64,000 nt of DNA from Caenorhabditis elegans (Eukaryota; Nematoda; Chromadorea; Rhabditida; Rhabditidae). Under the pieces are notes generated by a model that saw nothing but the letters and a program-made list of their open reading frames with translations, was not told where the DNA came from and did no database searches. Below, in pieces: positions 35,301 to 47,400 of the stretch. The position numbers were made by a program, and so were the translations under genes. Position 1 is the stretch's first letter. Each line of letters begins with the position of its first letter. The stretch is from NCBI RefSeq assembly GCF_000002985.6, contig NC_003283.11, positions 20,213,501 to 20,277,500 of the forward strand, written 5' to 3'.

Positions 35301-35960
35301 TTTCAGAAATTTCGAAGAAAATCTGAAGAAAAAGCGCTGAAAAATTCCATTTTTGGCTAAAATTTAAATTTCCGATTTTTTTTCCAAAAAATGAGTAGAA
35401 ATTTTGAAAATGCGCTCTGGAAATGTTCGAATTTTGACCAATTTTCGCTAAAATTTAGCTTAGCAGCGCCCAAAATTCAAATTTCGGTCTTTTTCGAATG
35501 AAACTTGAAAAAAAAAAAGTTCACTTTTGCGTAAAAAATGTGTTGAAAAAAGCATTTTCGAGTGTAAAAAACCAATTTTTTGCGTTTTTCAACTCTCAAT
35601 TCCGGAAAAAATGGAAAAATTATGCAAATTTCCCAGAAAATCAAAGTTTTCCAGTCAGTTATTGCAAAAACTTGAGCTCTGACGCTGAAATTGCACTTTT
35701 TGAGGGTATTCGGGCTGCCCGGAGCCAGATTTTCACGGATTTTGCTCGATTTTTTTCGATTTTGTCGGAGAAAATCACTAAAAAATGCGTTTTTCAGAGC
35801 TATTTTTCCGCATTTTCGCCGAAAATTCCACACAGATTTCGCTACCTTTCGGCACTTCAACCTTCACAGCGGCACCACTTCTGCTATCATCGTCGTCGCC
35901 GGTCATCGAAACGTCACCGTCATCGTCGTCGCGTCTCCGCTTCGACGCTCCCTTCTTCAT
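26359..35960 (-). CDS. swsn-1: SWI/SNF core subunit SWSN-1 (SMARCC/SWI3)
   Basis: Six exons on the minus strand: 35846-35960, 33624-34249, 32540-32632, 30738-31158, 27760-28725 and 26359-26507; phases close and give 789 aa. In order: an acidic/basic N-terminus, the SWIRM domain (~81-180, [14 protein letters not shown] to [11 protein letters not shown]), the SANT domain split between exons 3 and 4 (~256-303, [20 protein letters not shown] then [16 protein letters not shown]), the SMARCC signature [20 protein letters not shown], a coiled coil (~462-530, [20 protein letters not shown] onward) and a Pro/Gln/Gly-rich tail. It is the scaffold of the BAF/PBAF chromatin remodeller in the nucleus. Introns carry GGGCGCTGCT arrays (1 and 5), a 30-bp minisatellite (2) and a foldback element (3). 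The exon 2 donor is GTGCGT. Confidence 0.95.
26565..27252 (+). repeat. GGGCGCTGCT array in swsn-1 intron 5
   Basis: About ten units at 26565-26848 and two more at 27207-27252, reading GGGCGCTGCT...CTACAAACTACAAG on the plus strand, i.e. opposite to the array in intron 1 of the same gene. Confidence 0.85.
28726..30737. repeat. Degenerate repeats in swsn-1 intron 4
   Basis: AT-rich, with recurring segments such as GGTTCAAAATGACCAGAAA (near 29625 and 29835) and TTTCGACTTAAAAAT (near 29777 and 30058). The copy at about 30032-30061 matches the 3' end of exon 4 except for a three-base gap. Confidence 0.5.
31160..31470. repeat. ~150-bp tandem duplication in swsn-1 intron 3
   Basis: GGATTTTTCGGGGTTTTTTG and the following GAGTTGAAAAATCG...AAAATGAGCAATTTTT occur twice, about 153 bp apart. 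A shorter third piece follows near 31450. Confidence 0.6.
31543..32327. mobile_element. Foldback (palindromic) element in swsn-1 intron 3
   Basis: A 785-bp near-perfect palindrome. The arms 31543-31920 and 31950-32327 are complementary; the ends read TGCAACTTTTTCCTCACGAG and its complement. A GGCCATGGCC core occurs in each arm. The loop is only ~25-30 bp. Both arms keep similar ~80-codon open frames reading outward from the centre, with no recognised domain. In the pre-mRNA it would form a long hairpin. Confidence 0.85.
33245..33598. repeat. 30-bp minisatellite in swsn-1 intron 2, 12 copies
   Basis: Unit CTCAAATTTGCACTAAAAAT plus about ten more bases, twelve times with few differences, ending 25 bp from the donor of exon 2. 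As 30 is a multiple of three, the reading frame of exon 2 runs on through several units. Confidence 0.9.
34291..35190 (-). repeat. GGGCGCTGCT array in swsn-1 intron 1
   Basis: About 900 bp. Read on the minus strand (sense of swsn-1) it alternates GGGCGCTGCTAAACTACAAA-type and GGGCGCTGCTAATTCAATTTT-type units, with a higher-order repeat of ~120 bp. Long open frames here, rich in [10 protein letters not shown], are artefacts of the period. Confidence 0.9.
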
Positions 35961-35982
35961 TCCACTTTTCGACGAAATTTTG

Positions 35983-35985
35983 CTG
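35983..35985 (-). other. Probable spliced-leader acceptor of swsn-1
   Basis: AATTTCAG on the minus strand, 22 bases before the ATG at 35960. Confidence 0.55.
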
Positions 35986-36640
35986 AAATTTAGCGGGGAA
36001 TTGAAAAGATTTTCAGGGTTTTCAGCGAGGAAAAAGCATATTTATGGGCAGAAAATTGCGAAAAAATCGATTTTTTTCACTGAAGTGAGCAGAAAAACGG
36101 CAAAATTTCTAGGAAAAATGTCTGTAAAATCAAGAATTTTAACAGAAAACTGTGGAAACTGCAAAAATCTCGTATTTTCTTGGAATTTCTTTCGAAATTT
36201 TCAATGAAATTATGACTAAATAACCTTAAAAAGAGACTTTTAACAAAAAACTGCGAGAAAATTGGTCGAAATTGGTCCAATATCGAAATATCGAGGCCCG
36301 CGTAGATTCAAACAAGGCGGCAGTGTGAGGGAGCTCGCGCGTAGTGAGAGACGCCAGAGAAAACAGAGAAAACGAGAGAAATAGTGTGGAGAAACGAGAG
36401 AGAGCGCAGAGAAAGGAGGCCTCGTGGAGAGGGAGAGAGAGAACGCGGGATGAACATCTGCTCAGAAAATGGAATACGGGGGGACCTGTAGGACGGTGGG
36501 GGAATTATCGATTTTCTTGGGGTAATTGGGATTTTGCAGCGCTAAAATAGAGCGGGAATTGTAGGAAATTTGAAAATTTTCGATTTTTCCAGGGAAAAAT
36601 CCCGGAAAATTTCCGAAATTTGAAGCATTTTTGAGAAAAA
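35986..36640 (-). promoter_or_regulatory. swsn-1: Likely swsn-1 promoter region
   Basis: 36290-36500 stands out as GC-richer and strongly CT-rich on the minus strand (GA-rich on plus: AGAGAGAGCGCAGAGAAAGG, GGGAGAGAGAGAACGCGGG). Such polypyrimidine tracts are common in promoters of broadly expressed C. elegans genes. A 68-aa frame at 36344-36550 (plus) is a by-product of this bias. Confidence 0.4.
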
Positions 36641-36759
36641 TCGAGCTAAAATCTTGTAGTTTGTAGTTAGAATTCAGGAAAGTTGAAGAAAATTTGATTA
36701 AAAATTGATTTTAAGCGAAAAAATTCGAATAAATCGAAAAAATTGACAAATTCAAGCAT

Positions 36760-37092
36760 AGCAGCGCCCAAAAAGCTGTAGTTTGTAGTTTTAGCAGCGC
36801 CCAAAATCGAATTAGCAGCGCCCAAAACTTGTAGTTTGTAGTTTTAGCAGCGCCTAAAATTTGAATTAGCAGCGCCCAAAACTTGTAGTTTGTAGTTTTA
36901 GCAGCGCCTAAAATTGAATTAGCAGCGCCCAAAACTTGTAGTTTGTAGTTTTCGCAGCGCCTATAATTTGAATTAGCAGCGCCCAAAAAGCTGTAGTTTG
37001 TAGTTTTAGCAGCGCCTATAATTTGAATTAGCAGCGCCCAAAACTTGTAGTTTGTAGTTTTAGCAGCGCCCAAAAAGCTGTAGTTTGTAGTT
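36760..37092 (-). repeat. GGGCGCTGCT array upstream of swsn-1
   Basis: About ten units reading GGGCGCTGCT on the minus strand; variants TAGGCGCTGCT and TATAGGCGCTGC alternate. This is one of the few arrays outside an intron. Confidence 0.85.
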
Positions 37093-37474
37093 ATTTTGAA
37101 CTTTTTTTGATGAAAATTGAGGAAATCGGGCTTTTTTTCCGAAAAATTCGCATTTTTTAGCGATTTCTAGCAAATTTCAGCGAAAAAATGGCAAAAATTA
37201 CGTAAATTTCAGTAGAAATTCCAGTTTTCGAGCTGAAAAAGAGCAAAAATAGAGCATTGAGGGGGGTATTTAACCACATCAAAAAAGTTGAAAATACAAC
37301 GGAAAAAACGATAATTAATTTGAAAAATGTCTTGTTTTGTTGTTCAATGAAAAGCGTCACAATGATGATAATGGTGAATAATGAATAAATATAAAAAATA
37401 CACAAAAAAAAGTACACAATTTAGTGATAAATAGAGCGATAAATCGAGATCAATTCAAAAAATTGGAAAAACGG

Positions 37475-38397
37475 TTCGGACGATTTTGAACGTATAGAAG
37501 CCTAAAATGAGCTCAAATGAACGAATTTTGTAATAAAACTGCTCAAAAATTTTAAATTTTTTAAAAATTGTTTTATGGCGGTTCAAAATTTTGAAAAAAT
37601 TACACTTATTTTAGCTAAAATCACGAATTTTTCCGAGTCACATCTGTCTCCGAAGTTGGCTTTTTTGGAATTATCGTCTTTTATTACATATATATCGGTA
37701 ATTAATCTAATTTAATGTCGTCGATTAAGGTATTTAAAACCGATAGGTAACAGAGGTGGGCGGATATTTTCTAATAATGAATTTATCAATAAGTATTGAT
37801 GTAGTTATTCAGGAAGAAATGTATCCGAACAAAAGAGTAACTATTAAGCAACATTTTAATATGATAAAACCTAGAAAAATTCTACAAGTTTTCTGTATAA
37901 ACGATATGCAAGTCCATTATCCAATATCCGTAAAATCCGTAATATCCGATATCCGATGTTGCTCGGCTAATAAGTTTTAAGGTCTCGGTAAGGAAAACTT
38001 GTAGAATTTTTCTAGATTTTATCATATTAAAATGTTGCTTAATAGTTACTCTTTTGTTCGGATGCATTTCTTCCAGAATAACTACATCAATACTTATTGA
38101 TAAATTCATTATTAGAAAATATCCGCCCACCTCTGTTACCTATCGGTTTTAAATGCACCTTAATCGACGACATTAAATTAGATTAATTACCGATATATAT
38201 GTAATAAAAGACGATAATTCCAAAAAAGCCAACTTCGGAGACAGATGTGACTCGGAAAAATTCGTGATTTTAGCTAAAATAAGTGTAATTTTTTCAAAAT
38301 TTTGAACCGCCATAAAACAATTTTTAAAAAATTTAAAATTTTTGAGCAGTTTTATTACAAAATTCGTTCATTTGAGCTCATTTAGGGCTATACGCTC
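37475..38397. mobile_element. Foldback element between mdt-17 and swsn-1
   Basis: Complementary arms 37475-37892 and 37996-38397 around a ~100-bp loop. The arms share ATGAGCTCAAATGAACGAAT at the ends and TAATGTCGTCGATTAAGG inside. The same end sequence occurs in the element at 46197-47936, so they are one family. Each arm has an open frame starting MGGYFLIMNLSISIDVVI, with no known domain. The right end reaches into the mdt-17 3' flank. Confidence 0.85.
38351..38356 (-). terminator. mdt-17: Candidate AATAAA signal of mdt-17
   Basis: The minus strand reads AATAAA 113 bases beyond the mdt-17 stop. It lies inside the terminal part of the foldback element at 37475-38397, whose other arm carries the mirrored motif. 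Confidence 0.45.
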
Positions 38398-38468
38398 CTT
38401 TAATTGCCATAAACGTGGGATTTTTCATCACAAAATCCATTTAAATTACACACAGCACAAAAAAATCC

Positions 38469-41400
38469 TCAATGATCGCGTAAAAACACGAGAAGCGCGT
38501 CGATTTTGCGGCACAACGTTGCTCCATGAAGTCTCGAATAGCACAGCTTCTTCCATTCGTGCTCTTCTGGCTTCATCGTCTCCTCGTTGACAATAAATCG
38601 TCGAACAAACACTTCTGGCTCCATTCCAACGTGAAAAACGAAAAGAATCGAGCGGGTGGCCGCCTGATTGCACAGTACAATGTTTGGAGCCGGATTTCCG
38701 CGTTCGTCGAGAGCGAACACGTTGGCGCACATTGTTTGGAACGGTGTTACCCAGTTATTGTTACGTGACATTGTTGAGACCATTGTGACCGAGTAGCAGC
38801 ACATCTGGAAACATTCGTGTGGATTTGTGAAAAAAGTAGTGAAAAATTCGAATTTTTAGAGAACATTTGAATGTATAGTCAAAAATTTCGAATTTTTTGA
38901 ATTTTCTGTGGAAAAATTTAAATTTTCGAATTTTTTTCAGTGAAAATTCGAATTTTTAGTGAAAGTTTACATTTTATAGTCAAAAATTCAAATGTTTCCA
39001 ATTTTCTGTGGAAAAATTCAAATTTTTTGAATTTTCTGTGAAAAAATTTAAATTTTTTCAATTTTTTCAATTTTCTGTGAAAAATTCGAATTTTTAGTGA
39101 TAATTTAAATTTTTTCAGTGTTGGAAATTGGAAAATTTTAAATTTTTTCACAGAAAATTGGAAAATTCAGCTACAATAATTTAAACTTTTCCAATTTTCA
39201 GTGAAAATTTGATTTTTTTTTTCAATTTTCTGTGAAAAATTTGAACTTTTTAGTCAAAATTTTAAAATTTTCCAATTTTCTGTGGAAAAATTCGAATTTT
39301 TAGTGATAATTTAAATTTTTTCAGTGTTGGAAATTGGAAAATTTTAAATTTTTTCACAGAAAATTGGAAAATTCAGCTACAATAATTTAAACTTTTCCAA
39401 TTTTCAGTGAAAATTTGATTTTTTTTTCGAATTTTCTGTGAAAAATTTGAACTTTTTAGTCAAAATTTTAAAATTTTCACAGAAAATTGGAAAATTCAGC
39501 TACAATAATTTAAACTTTTCCAATTTTCAGTGAAAATTTGATTTTTTTTTTCAATTTTCTGTGAAAAATTTGAACTTTTTAGTCAAAATTTTAAAATTTT
39601 CCAATTTTCTGTGGAAAAATTCGAATTTTTAGTGATAATTTAAATTTTTTCAGTGTTGGAAATTGGAAAATTTTAAATTTTTTCACAGAAAATTGGAAAA
39701 TTCAGCTACAATAATTTAAACTTTTCCAATTTTCAGTGAAAATTTGATTTTTTTTTTTCAATTTTCTGTGAAAAATTTGAACTTTTTAGTCAAAATTTTA
39801 AAATTTTCCAATTTTCTGTGGAAAAATTCGAATTTTTAGTGATAATTTAAATTTTTTCAGTGTTGGAAATTGGAAAATTTTAAATTTTTTCACAGAAAAT
39901 TGGAAAATTCAGCTACAATAATTTAAACTTTTCCAATTTTCAGTGAAAATTTGATTTTTTTTTCGAATTTTCTGTGAAAAATTTGAACTTTTTAGTCAAA
40001 ATTTTAAAATTTTCCAATTTTCTGTGGAAAAATTCGAATTTTTAGTGATAATTTAAATTTTTTCAGTGTTGGAAATTGGAAAATTTTAAATTTTTTCACA
40101 GAAAATTGGAAAATTCAGCTACAATAATTTAAACTTTTCCAATTTTCAGTGAAAATTTGATTTTTTTTTTCAATTTTCTGTGAAAAATTTGAACTTTTTA
40201 GTCAAAATTTTAAAATTTTCCAATTTTCTGTGGAAAAATTCGAATTTTTAGTGATAATTTAAATTTTTTCAGTGTTGGAAATTGGAAAATTTTAAATTTT
40301 TTCACAGAAAATTGGAAAATTCAGCTACAATAATTTAAACTTTTCCAATTTTCAGTGAAAATTTGATTTTTTTTTCGAATTTTCTGTGAAAAATTTGAAC
40401 TTTTTAGTCAAAATTTTAAAATTTTCCAATTTTCTGTGGAAAAATTCGAATTTTTAGTGATAATTTAAATTTTTTCAGTGTTGGAAATTGGAAAATTTTA
40501 AATTTTTTCACAGAAAATTGGAAAATTCAGCTACAATAATTTAAACTTTTCCAATTTTCAGTGAAAATTTGATTTTTTTTTTCAATTTTCTGTGAAAAAT
40601 TTGAACTTTTTAGTCAAAATTTTAAAATTTTCCAATTTTCTGTGGAAAAATTCGAATTTTTAGTGATAATTTAAATTTTTTCAGTGTTGGAAATTGGAAA
40701 ATTTTAAATTTTTTCACAGAAAATTGGAAAATTCAGCTACAATAATTTAAACTTTTCCAATTTTCAGTGAAAATTTGATTTTTTTTTCGAATTTTCTGTG
40801 AAAAATTCGAATTTCTAGTGATAATTTAAATTTTTCAGTGAAAAATTGGAAAATGTTGAATTTTTTCACAGAAAATTGGAAAACTCAGCTACAATAATTT
40901 GAATTTTTTGAATTTTCAGTGAAAAAATTTAAATTTTTTAAATTTTCTGTGAAAAAATTTAAATTTTTAGTGAAAATTTGAATTTATAGTCAAAAATTTA
41001 AATTTTTTGAATTTTCAGTGAAAAAATTTGAATTTTTTCCAATTTTCAGTGGAAAAATTCAAATTCTTTCAATTTTTTTCAGTGAAAATTCGAATTTTTA
41101 GTGAAAGTTTACATTTTATAGTCAAAAATTCAAAATTTTCCAATTTTCTGTGAAAATATCCAATTTTAACGTTAAAATACGAGATTTAGCGATTTTTTTT
41201 TTGGATTTTCAGTGAAAAATTAAATTTTAACATTAAAAAAAAAGATTTTCAGTGAAAAATCTCGGAATTTGACCATTTTTCAATTTTTAAAGCAATATTT
41301 TTGCAATTTTTAACTCAAATAACCCCAAAAAAAATGGTTTTTTTTTCGGTGATTTCCGAAAAAAAACTTACAGCGTACTGACAAGCGTACATAACTCTTG

Positions 41401-44400
41401 CCGGATCCCGTTGACACTTCATTTTTATACCGTCTTTCGTCTCAACTTCAACACCATCCGACGATATATTCGCGAAAAAGACGCTTCGTACACTGGAAAT
41501 ACTGGAACGACGTTAGTGGGACGGAAATTATTATTAGTGATTTTTGGCTTTTTGGCTTTGGCTTATTTTTCGAATTTTCATTCAATTTTTTAGCCAAAAA
41601 AACCTGAAAAAGCTAATTTTAAATTTTTTGTTAAATAATTTCACTGATATTCAAAAAATTGGAATATTTTGATTTTTTTTTCTCTAAAAAATCACTTTTT
41701 CTTCAAATTTTTTGCAAAAATCGAATTTCGTTCGAAAAATTCCACCAATGTCTCAATTTTCAAGAAAACTGAAAATTTCACCCAAAATTTGTGAATTTTT
41801 CGCTTAAAATGGCAAAATTTTCGAAAATTCTGCCAATTTCAATGAGAATTTTGTACATTTCAGCTTTGACATAGAAAAATGCTCTTTTCTTGGCAAATTT
41901 CAGCTAATTTTTCTAAAAATTCAATTTTTCTGACCAAAAACCTGCGAAAAACCAATTTTTGCGTGATTCTTTGCACAAAAATTCGATTTTCTTGAAATTT
42001 TCGCAAGAAATTTGACTATTTCTTGCCAATTTCTCAGGAAAATGGGCTTTTTTCATTAAAAATTGGCAGAAAAACTGAATTTTTTGAACTGAATAATGCG
42101 TTTTTGGACTTAAATGCTCTTTTTTCCAAAATTTTTTGACTTTCTAGCGATAAAATTAAACTTTTATTTTTTTTTTGCAGCAATTTTTCACAATTTTCCC
42201 GTAAAATTTTTCAGTTTTTCTCGAATTTTTCAGTTTTTCTCGAATTTTTTCCATGAAAAATGCGATTTTCCATAGTTTTTCAAGGAAAAATCAAAATTTT
42301 TTGCTCGAAAACTTTATTTTTGTGTAAAAAACCCGTATTTTTCCATAAAAATTGAATTTTCGACCCAAAATATGCGGAAACACTATTATTTTTCGAATTT
42401 TCATTCAATTTTTTTAGCCAAAAAAACCTGAAGAAGCTAACTTTAAATTTTTTGTTAAATAATTTCAGTGATATTCAAAAAATTGGAATATTTTGATTTT
42501 TTTTTCTCTAAAAAATCACTTTTTCTTCAAATTTTTTGCAAAAATCGAATTTCGTCCGAAAAATTCCACCAATTTCTCAATTTTCACGAAAACTGAAAAT
42601 TTCACCGAAAATTTGTAAATTTCAGCTTTGACACAGAAAAATGCACTTTTTTAGCAAATTTTTCTTTAAAAAATTCAATTTTTCTGACCAAAAACCCGCG
42701 AAAACCCACATTTTTGCGTGATTTTTTGCACAAAAATTCGATTTTTTTGAAATTTTCGCAAGAAATTTGAAAATTTCAATTGCCAATTTCCACCATATCA
42801 AACTCACGTTCCAATATACATTTCAAAATCCTTAGAAGTCATATTAAACATCATCCGTGACGTAGTTCGACCACAATTCAACCATCTATACTGTACAGTT
42901 GGATCAAGACTGATACGGCTTACACGTTCCGCCACGTCGGAAACCATTGTTACGAGAGCCCGGTGAGAAGCCACATCGAGCATTCGTTGTAGAATTGAAC
43001 GCGATCGCACGGCGCGCTCTTCGATCTACAAATTAATTTTCTCTTGGAATTAACTGAAAAATATTGAATAAAGTGTACGTTTTTTTTTATTCATAACTTT
43101 CGACAAATTCCGCAGTTTTTCAAAAAACGTTACATTATTAGTCAACATTTTTTCGCAAAAATTTATTTAAAAAATGATAAAAATTGAAAATGTTCAGATT
43201 TTCTAAACTCAAAATTGTCTGAAAATCATCAAATTTTAATAAAAATCTTTATTTCCGAAAAAAAAAACAATTTTTTCAAAGGTTTTTCTCAAAAAAGCGG
43301 AAAACTTGAAAAACTGGGGAACTTGTCGAGTTTTCGAAAAAAAAATTTCAATTTAAATTTTTACGAATATAAACCAAGAAACTAGAATTTTAAAGAAAAA
43401 AAATCGATTTTTTCAGGCAAATTTTTTAAAATTAGCCAGAAAATCTAAATTCTCTAATTTTTTTTGTTTTTTTCAGAATTTCTAATGAAAATGTTTAATT
43501 TTATGGTAAAAAATCTGAGATTTTAACGATTTTTTAAATTTATCGTTTTTTTTTTAACTTACAAAAATTCTAGAATAAATTGGAAAAAAAAAACAAAAAA
43601 AAATTTTTTTTTTGTAAAATGTCCGTTTTTTGCAAAAAAAAAAGAGTAAAAATTCCGCTTTTTGGAAAATTTCCAATTTTTATCATTTTTTTTGCGACGT
43701 TTTCAAAAAACGGGAAATTTTCAGAGAAAACTATAAAATGTTCCGTTTTTCACCTAAATTTTACGTTTTTTCTTTCTCAAAACTGTCAGATTTTCAATGA
43801 AAATCAACAATTTTTCCGGCGGAAACTACGCTACCTGAGCGGTATTAAATCCACCACAACCCCTCAAATCCAGGGCTTCTGGCAAATGAGTAACTGGCAT
43901 TGAGCAGAAAAATTGTGGTCGAATGAATTTAGTGCACTCAAATCCGATAATCATTTCACGGAGCACACGATTCAAATAGATATCTCCTTCTTCTTTAATT
44001 TCTCCAGTTTGAAATGGAAACCATTGAAGTTCGAAGCGAAGAAGATAATCATCGAAAAGATGGATTAAAAGTACGTTATCACGAATAATGGAGAGCCGGT
44101 TGCGGAGCTTGATGGCGTCGGTGCAAATCTGGAAAAAAAAATTTAAATTCAAAAATTTTCGTTTTTTCAGTCAAAATTTTAATTTTTTCAGTCAAAATGT
44201 ATTAGGTTGAGCAAAAAGTCTTTGCAATATTTTGAATTTTTTTGGAAAAAGTATTTATTAAAAGCTGTCGTTCCCCTATTGAAGGGGACGATTTACGATA
44301 CAGCTCCTCGGAGTGGAATAATCTCGAAAGATTATTCCCCAGTGATGCGGATAGAATAAGACGAAGATTTAGCTTTCCGCAATAGTTATTTATTAGAATA

Positions 44401-47400
44401 ATCGATCGGTGGTGGTGAATATGAAGGAAGATGAGTAATTAGTAGTATGAGTTGGTGAAAAGGTCATAGGATCGGAGTATAAACCGAATACAACCACCTC
44501 CTAGGTGTGGTTGGTGGAAGAAGTGAATAATATTCAAATCGAAAGGATAGGTGGTGGTTTCCAATGGCTGCGTATCCTGTCGTCGCTTGAGTCGCCGCGC
44601 AGCTAATGTCGCTGTGGGGCGCGAGTCCTCTGCGTCTCTCGTTGTTATCACCCTTCGCGGTGGCACCGCGACACTCCGCCTGAGAAAAGATCCGAATTCC
44701 GAAGGAATTTGGATGATCTCATCTGGAATCCACTCGCCAATGACGCGGCTTGTCCTCCGACACTGCTTGGCTCCGACGCTCCTTTGCTCCTCCGACACTG
44801 GTACTCCAACACCAGCGATCCCAGCTTGTCCTTCTTATCCCGAACGTCTTTCGACGTGATCGATAACTTTTCAGCTTGTCCTTCTTATCCCGAACGTCTT
44901 TCGACGTGATCGCTAACTTCTCCTGGTCGCTGCTCTTCCTCCTAAGCTTTTCCTCCTTTTGTTGACGAAGATCCGAATTCCAACGGATTCTGGATGTCCC
45001 GAAGCCAACTCCATCGTCCGACGTTGCTGCTGCTCTGATGTACGACGTCTTCCGATCTCCGCTGCTGGTGATCCTCAGAGCGCACCGTCCTGATCCATCC
45101 CTTCGTGCGTACAGCACGACAAAAGCGATCACGATTCAATGGGTAATATATTTACCATTAATGTCTATGACTTCTTGCCAACGCAACGGAAGCTAAACAA
45201 TACCCTCCGCATAGAACTTCTGAGATTTGAAGGCAAAAAAGGCAAAAAACTTGGATTCCGAGTGTCTGGAGCTTCTGGAGGGTCTTCAAAGCTGTATGAG
45301 GTCTTGCGTTGTCAAGTAGCATCAACAATTTTGATCCTCTAGGGCGATGTAGTCGGTGAGCATGGACCATCTTTTCCAATTGAGTGCAGTATAGATCAGC
45401 GTTGATGGTGGCTCCGTCTGGAAGAAGCTCTCGGAAAATGACAACGTTACTGTCCCATCAAATTGAGAGAACCTATTTTTCTCGTAAAGTTTTCTTTTGA
45501 GGTCAGGTTTTGCGGTTTCCTTGACCGGGACCCTCTTTTTTTCCTTGTATGGTTAACATACAGTACCCATTTCTCATCTCCAGTAATGGTATCCTTAACC
45601 CAGTCCGTCGTTCGTTTCCTAGTGAGCAGCGAAAGAGAGAGGTTACAACGCAATTTTTTCAAAAATCGGACATTTTGTGAGGAACGAGTTGACCGAGTTT
45701 TGGCACCCTTCCAGTTTCGCGGAGATGGTTGATGATGGTTGTTTGGGGATGCTTGAGAGTCGCAGAAAGTTCGCATGACGTTGTTCTTGAATCATCATCC
45801 AGGGCTCTTGAAATATCCTCATCGATATTCAAACGAGGGCGACCGTATCTTGGTTTTTGAGACCGTAGTTCTTTTTCGTGAACTTTTCAAACCAAAACTT
45901 TATGGTATTGTTGGTGACAGAGTTCTTGCCTAACACTACACACATGTTACGACGAGCTTCGTTGCATTTGCGGCCTTGGAGGAACTCGTACAGAAAAACT
46001 CCTAGGAGGACGTGGCGTTCGGCGAGCAAATTCTGGGTCATTTTGAACAGCACCCAAAAGTTTTTTCAAATGTATTAAACATGCTCATTACGTACTAAAC
46101 AAATAAAAAACAGAATTGGAAAAAAATGATTTAACGCTGAGAAATGAAGAAAAATACGAATATTGCAAAGACTTTTTGCTCAACCTAATATTTAAAGGAG
46201 GACTAACGGTTCGGACGATTTTGAACTTATAGACCCAAAATGAGCTCAAATGAACGAATTTCGTAATGAAACTGCTCTAAAATTTTCCAAAAATGTTTTA
46301 TAACGGTTCAAAATTTTGAAAAAATAACACTGATTTTGACCAAAATCATGAATTTCTCCCATTTTTCCGTGTCACATCCGTGTCCGAAGTTGGCTTTTCT
46401 GGAATTTTCGTTCTTTATTACATACCAGCCGCTGACCGCGCCTACGACGCGGCCAACGACTGGCAACATTTGAAATGTTTGACACAATCATTTAAAAATG
46501 TCTTATGAAAAAATAATGAAACTTTCACATCTTCCCAAATGTTCCCAACTCTCAGCAAGAAACTATCAAAATATCTTGACATTTTCCTCACCAATTCCCA
46601 AGCCAATACACTTTCAAAAACTTAAAACGCAATTTTCCACCAAACTTCAATAATCCTACAATAATCCTACAGCACCCCAACAGTACCACTACAGTACCTT
46701 GACACTATTCCCTACCAACTCCCGAGCCAACACTTCTTCAAAACGTTTTAAACTCAAAATTTCCTAAACTACAGCAACCCTACCGTGTATCTACAGTACT
46801 TCTACAGTACTACTACAGTACCTTGACATTATCCCTCCAGCAACTCCCAACCCAATACCTCTTCTGTGGACAAAAACTAAATTTTTCCTAAACTACAGTA
46901 ACGCTACCGTATACCTACCGTACTTCTACAGTACCACTACAGTACCTTGACATTATCCCCCAGTAACTCCCAACCCAATACCTCTTCTGTAGACAAAAAC
47001 TCAATTTTTCCTAAACTACAGTAACGCTACCGTATACCTACAGTACTTCTACAGTACTACTACAGTACCTTGACATTATCCCCCCAGCAACTCCCAACCC
47101 AATACCTCTTCTGTGGACAAAAACTAAATTTTTCCTAACCTACAGTAACGCTACCGTATACCTACAGTACTTCTACAGTACCACTACAGTACCTTGACAT
47201 TATCCCCCAGCAACTCCCAACCAATACCTCTTCTGTAGACAAAAACTCACATTTTCTCAAACTACAGTAACCCTACCGTATGACTACAGTACTCCTACAG
47301 TACTACTACAGTACCTTGACATTATCCCCCAGCAACTCCCAACCCAATACCTCTTCTGTAGACAAAAACTCACATTTTCTCAAACTACAGTAACCCTACC

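Larger units (their letters stand above)
44202..46188 (-). mobile_element. Mariner-family transposon, disrupted
   Basis: Terminal inverted repeats TTAGGTTGAGCAAAAAGTCT (left) and its complement (right), each flanked by TA (44200-44201, 46189-46190). The transposase reads on the minus strand and is broken. A GC-rich insertion lies between the end of the transposase and the left terminal repeat. The element sits in mdt-17 intron 4, in the same orientation as the host gene. Confidence 0.92.

Noticed and set aside
43580..43903. 107-codon plus-strand frame in mdt-17 intron 5
   Set aside because: Phenylalanine/lysine-rich translation of AT homopolymers that ends antisense to a conserved exon.
44439..45132. 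Overlapping long open frames in the GC-rich insertion
   Set aside because: Both strands are open because of base composition and a 50-bp duplication; no gag, protease, reverse transcriptase or transposase motif seen.
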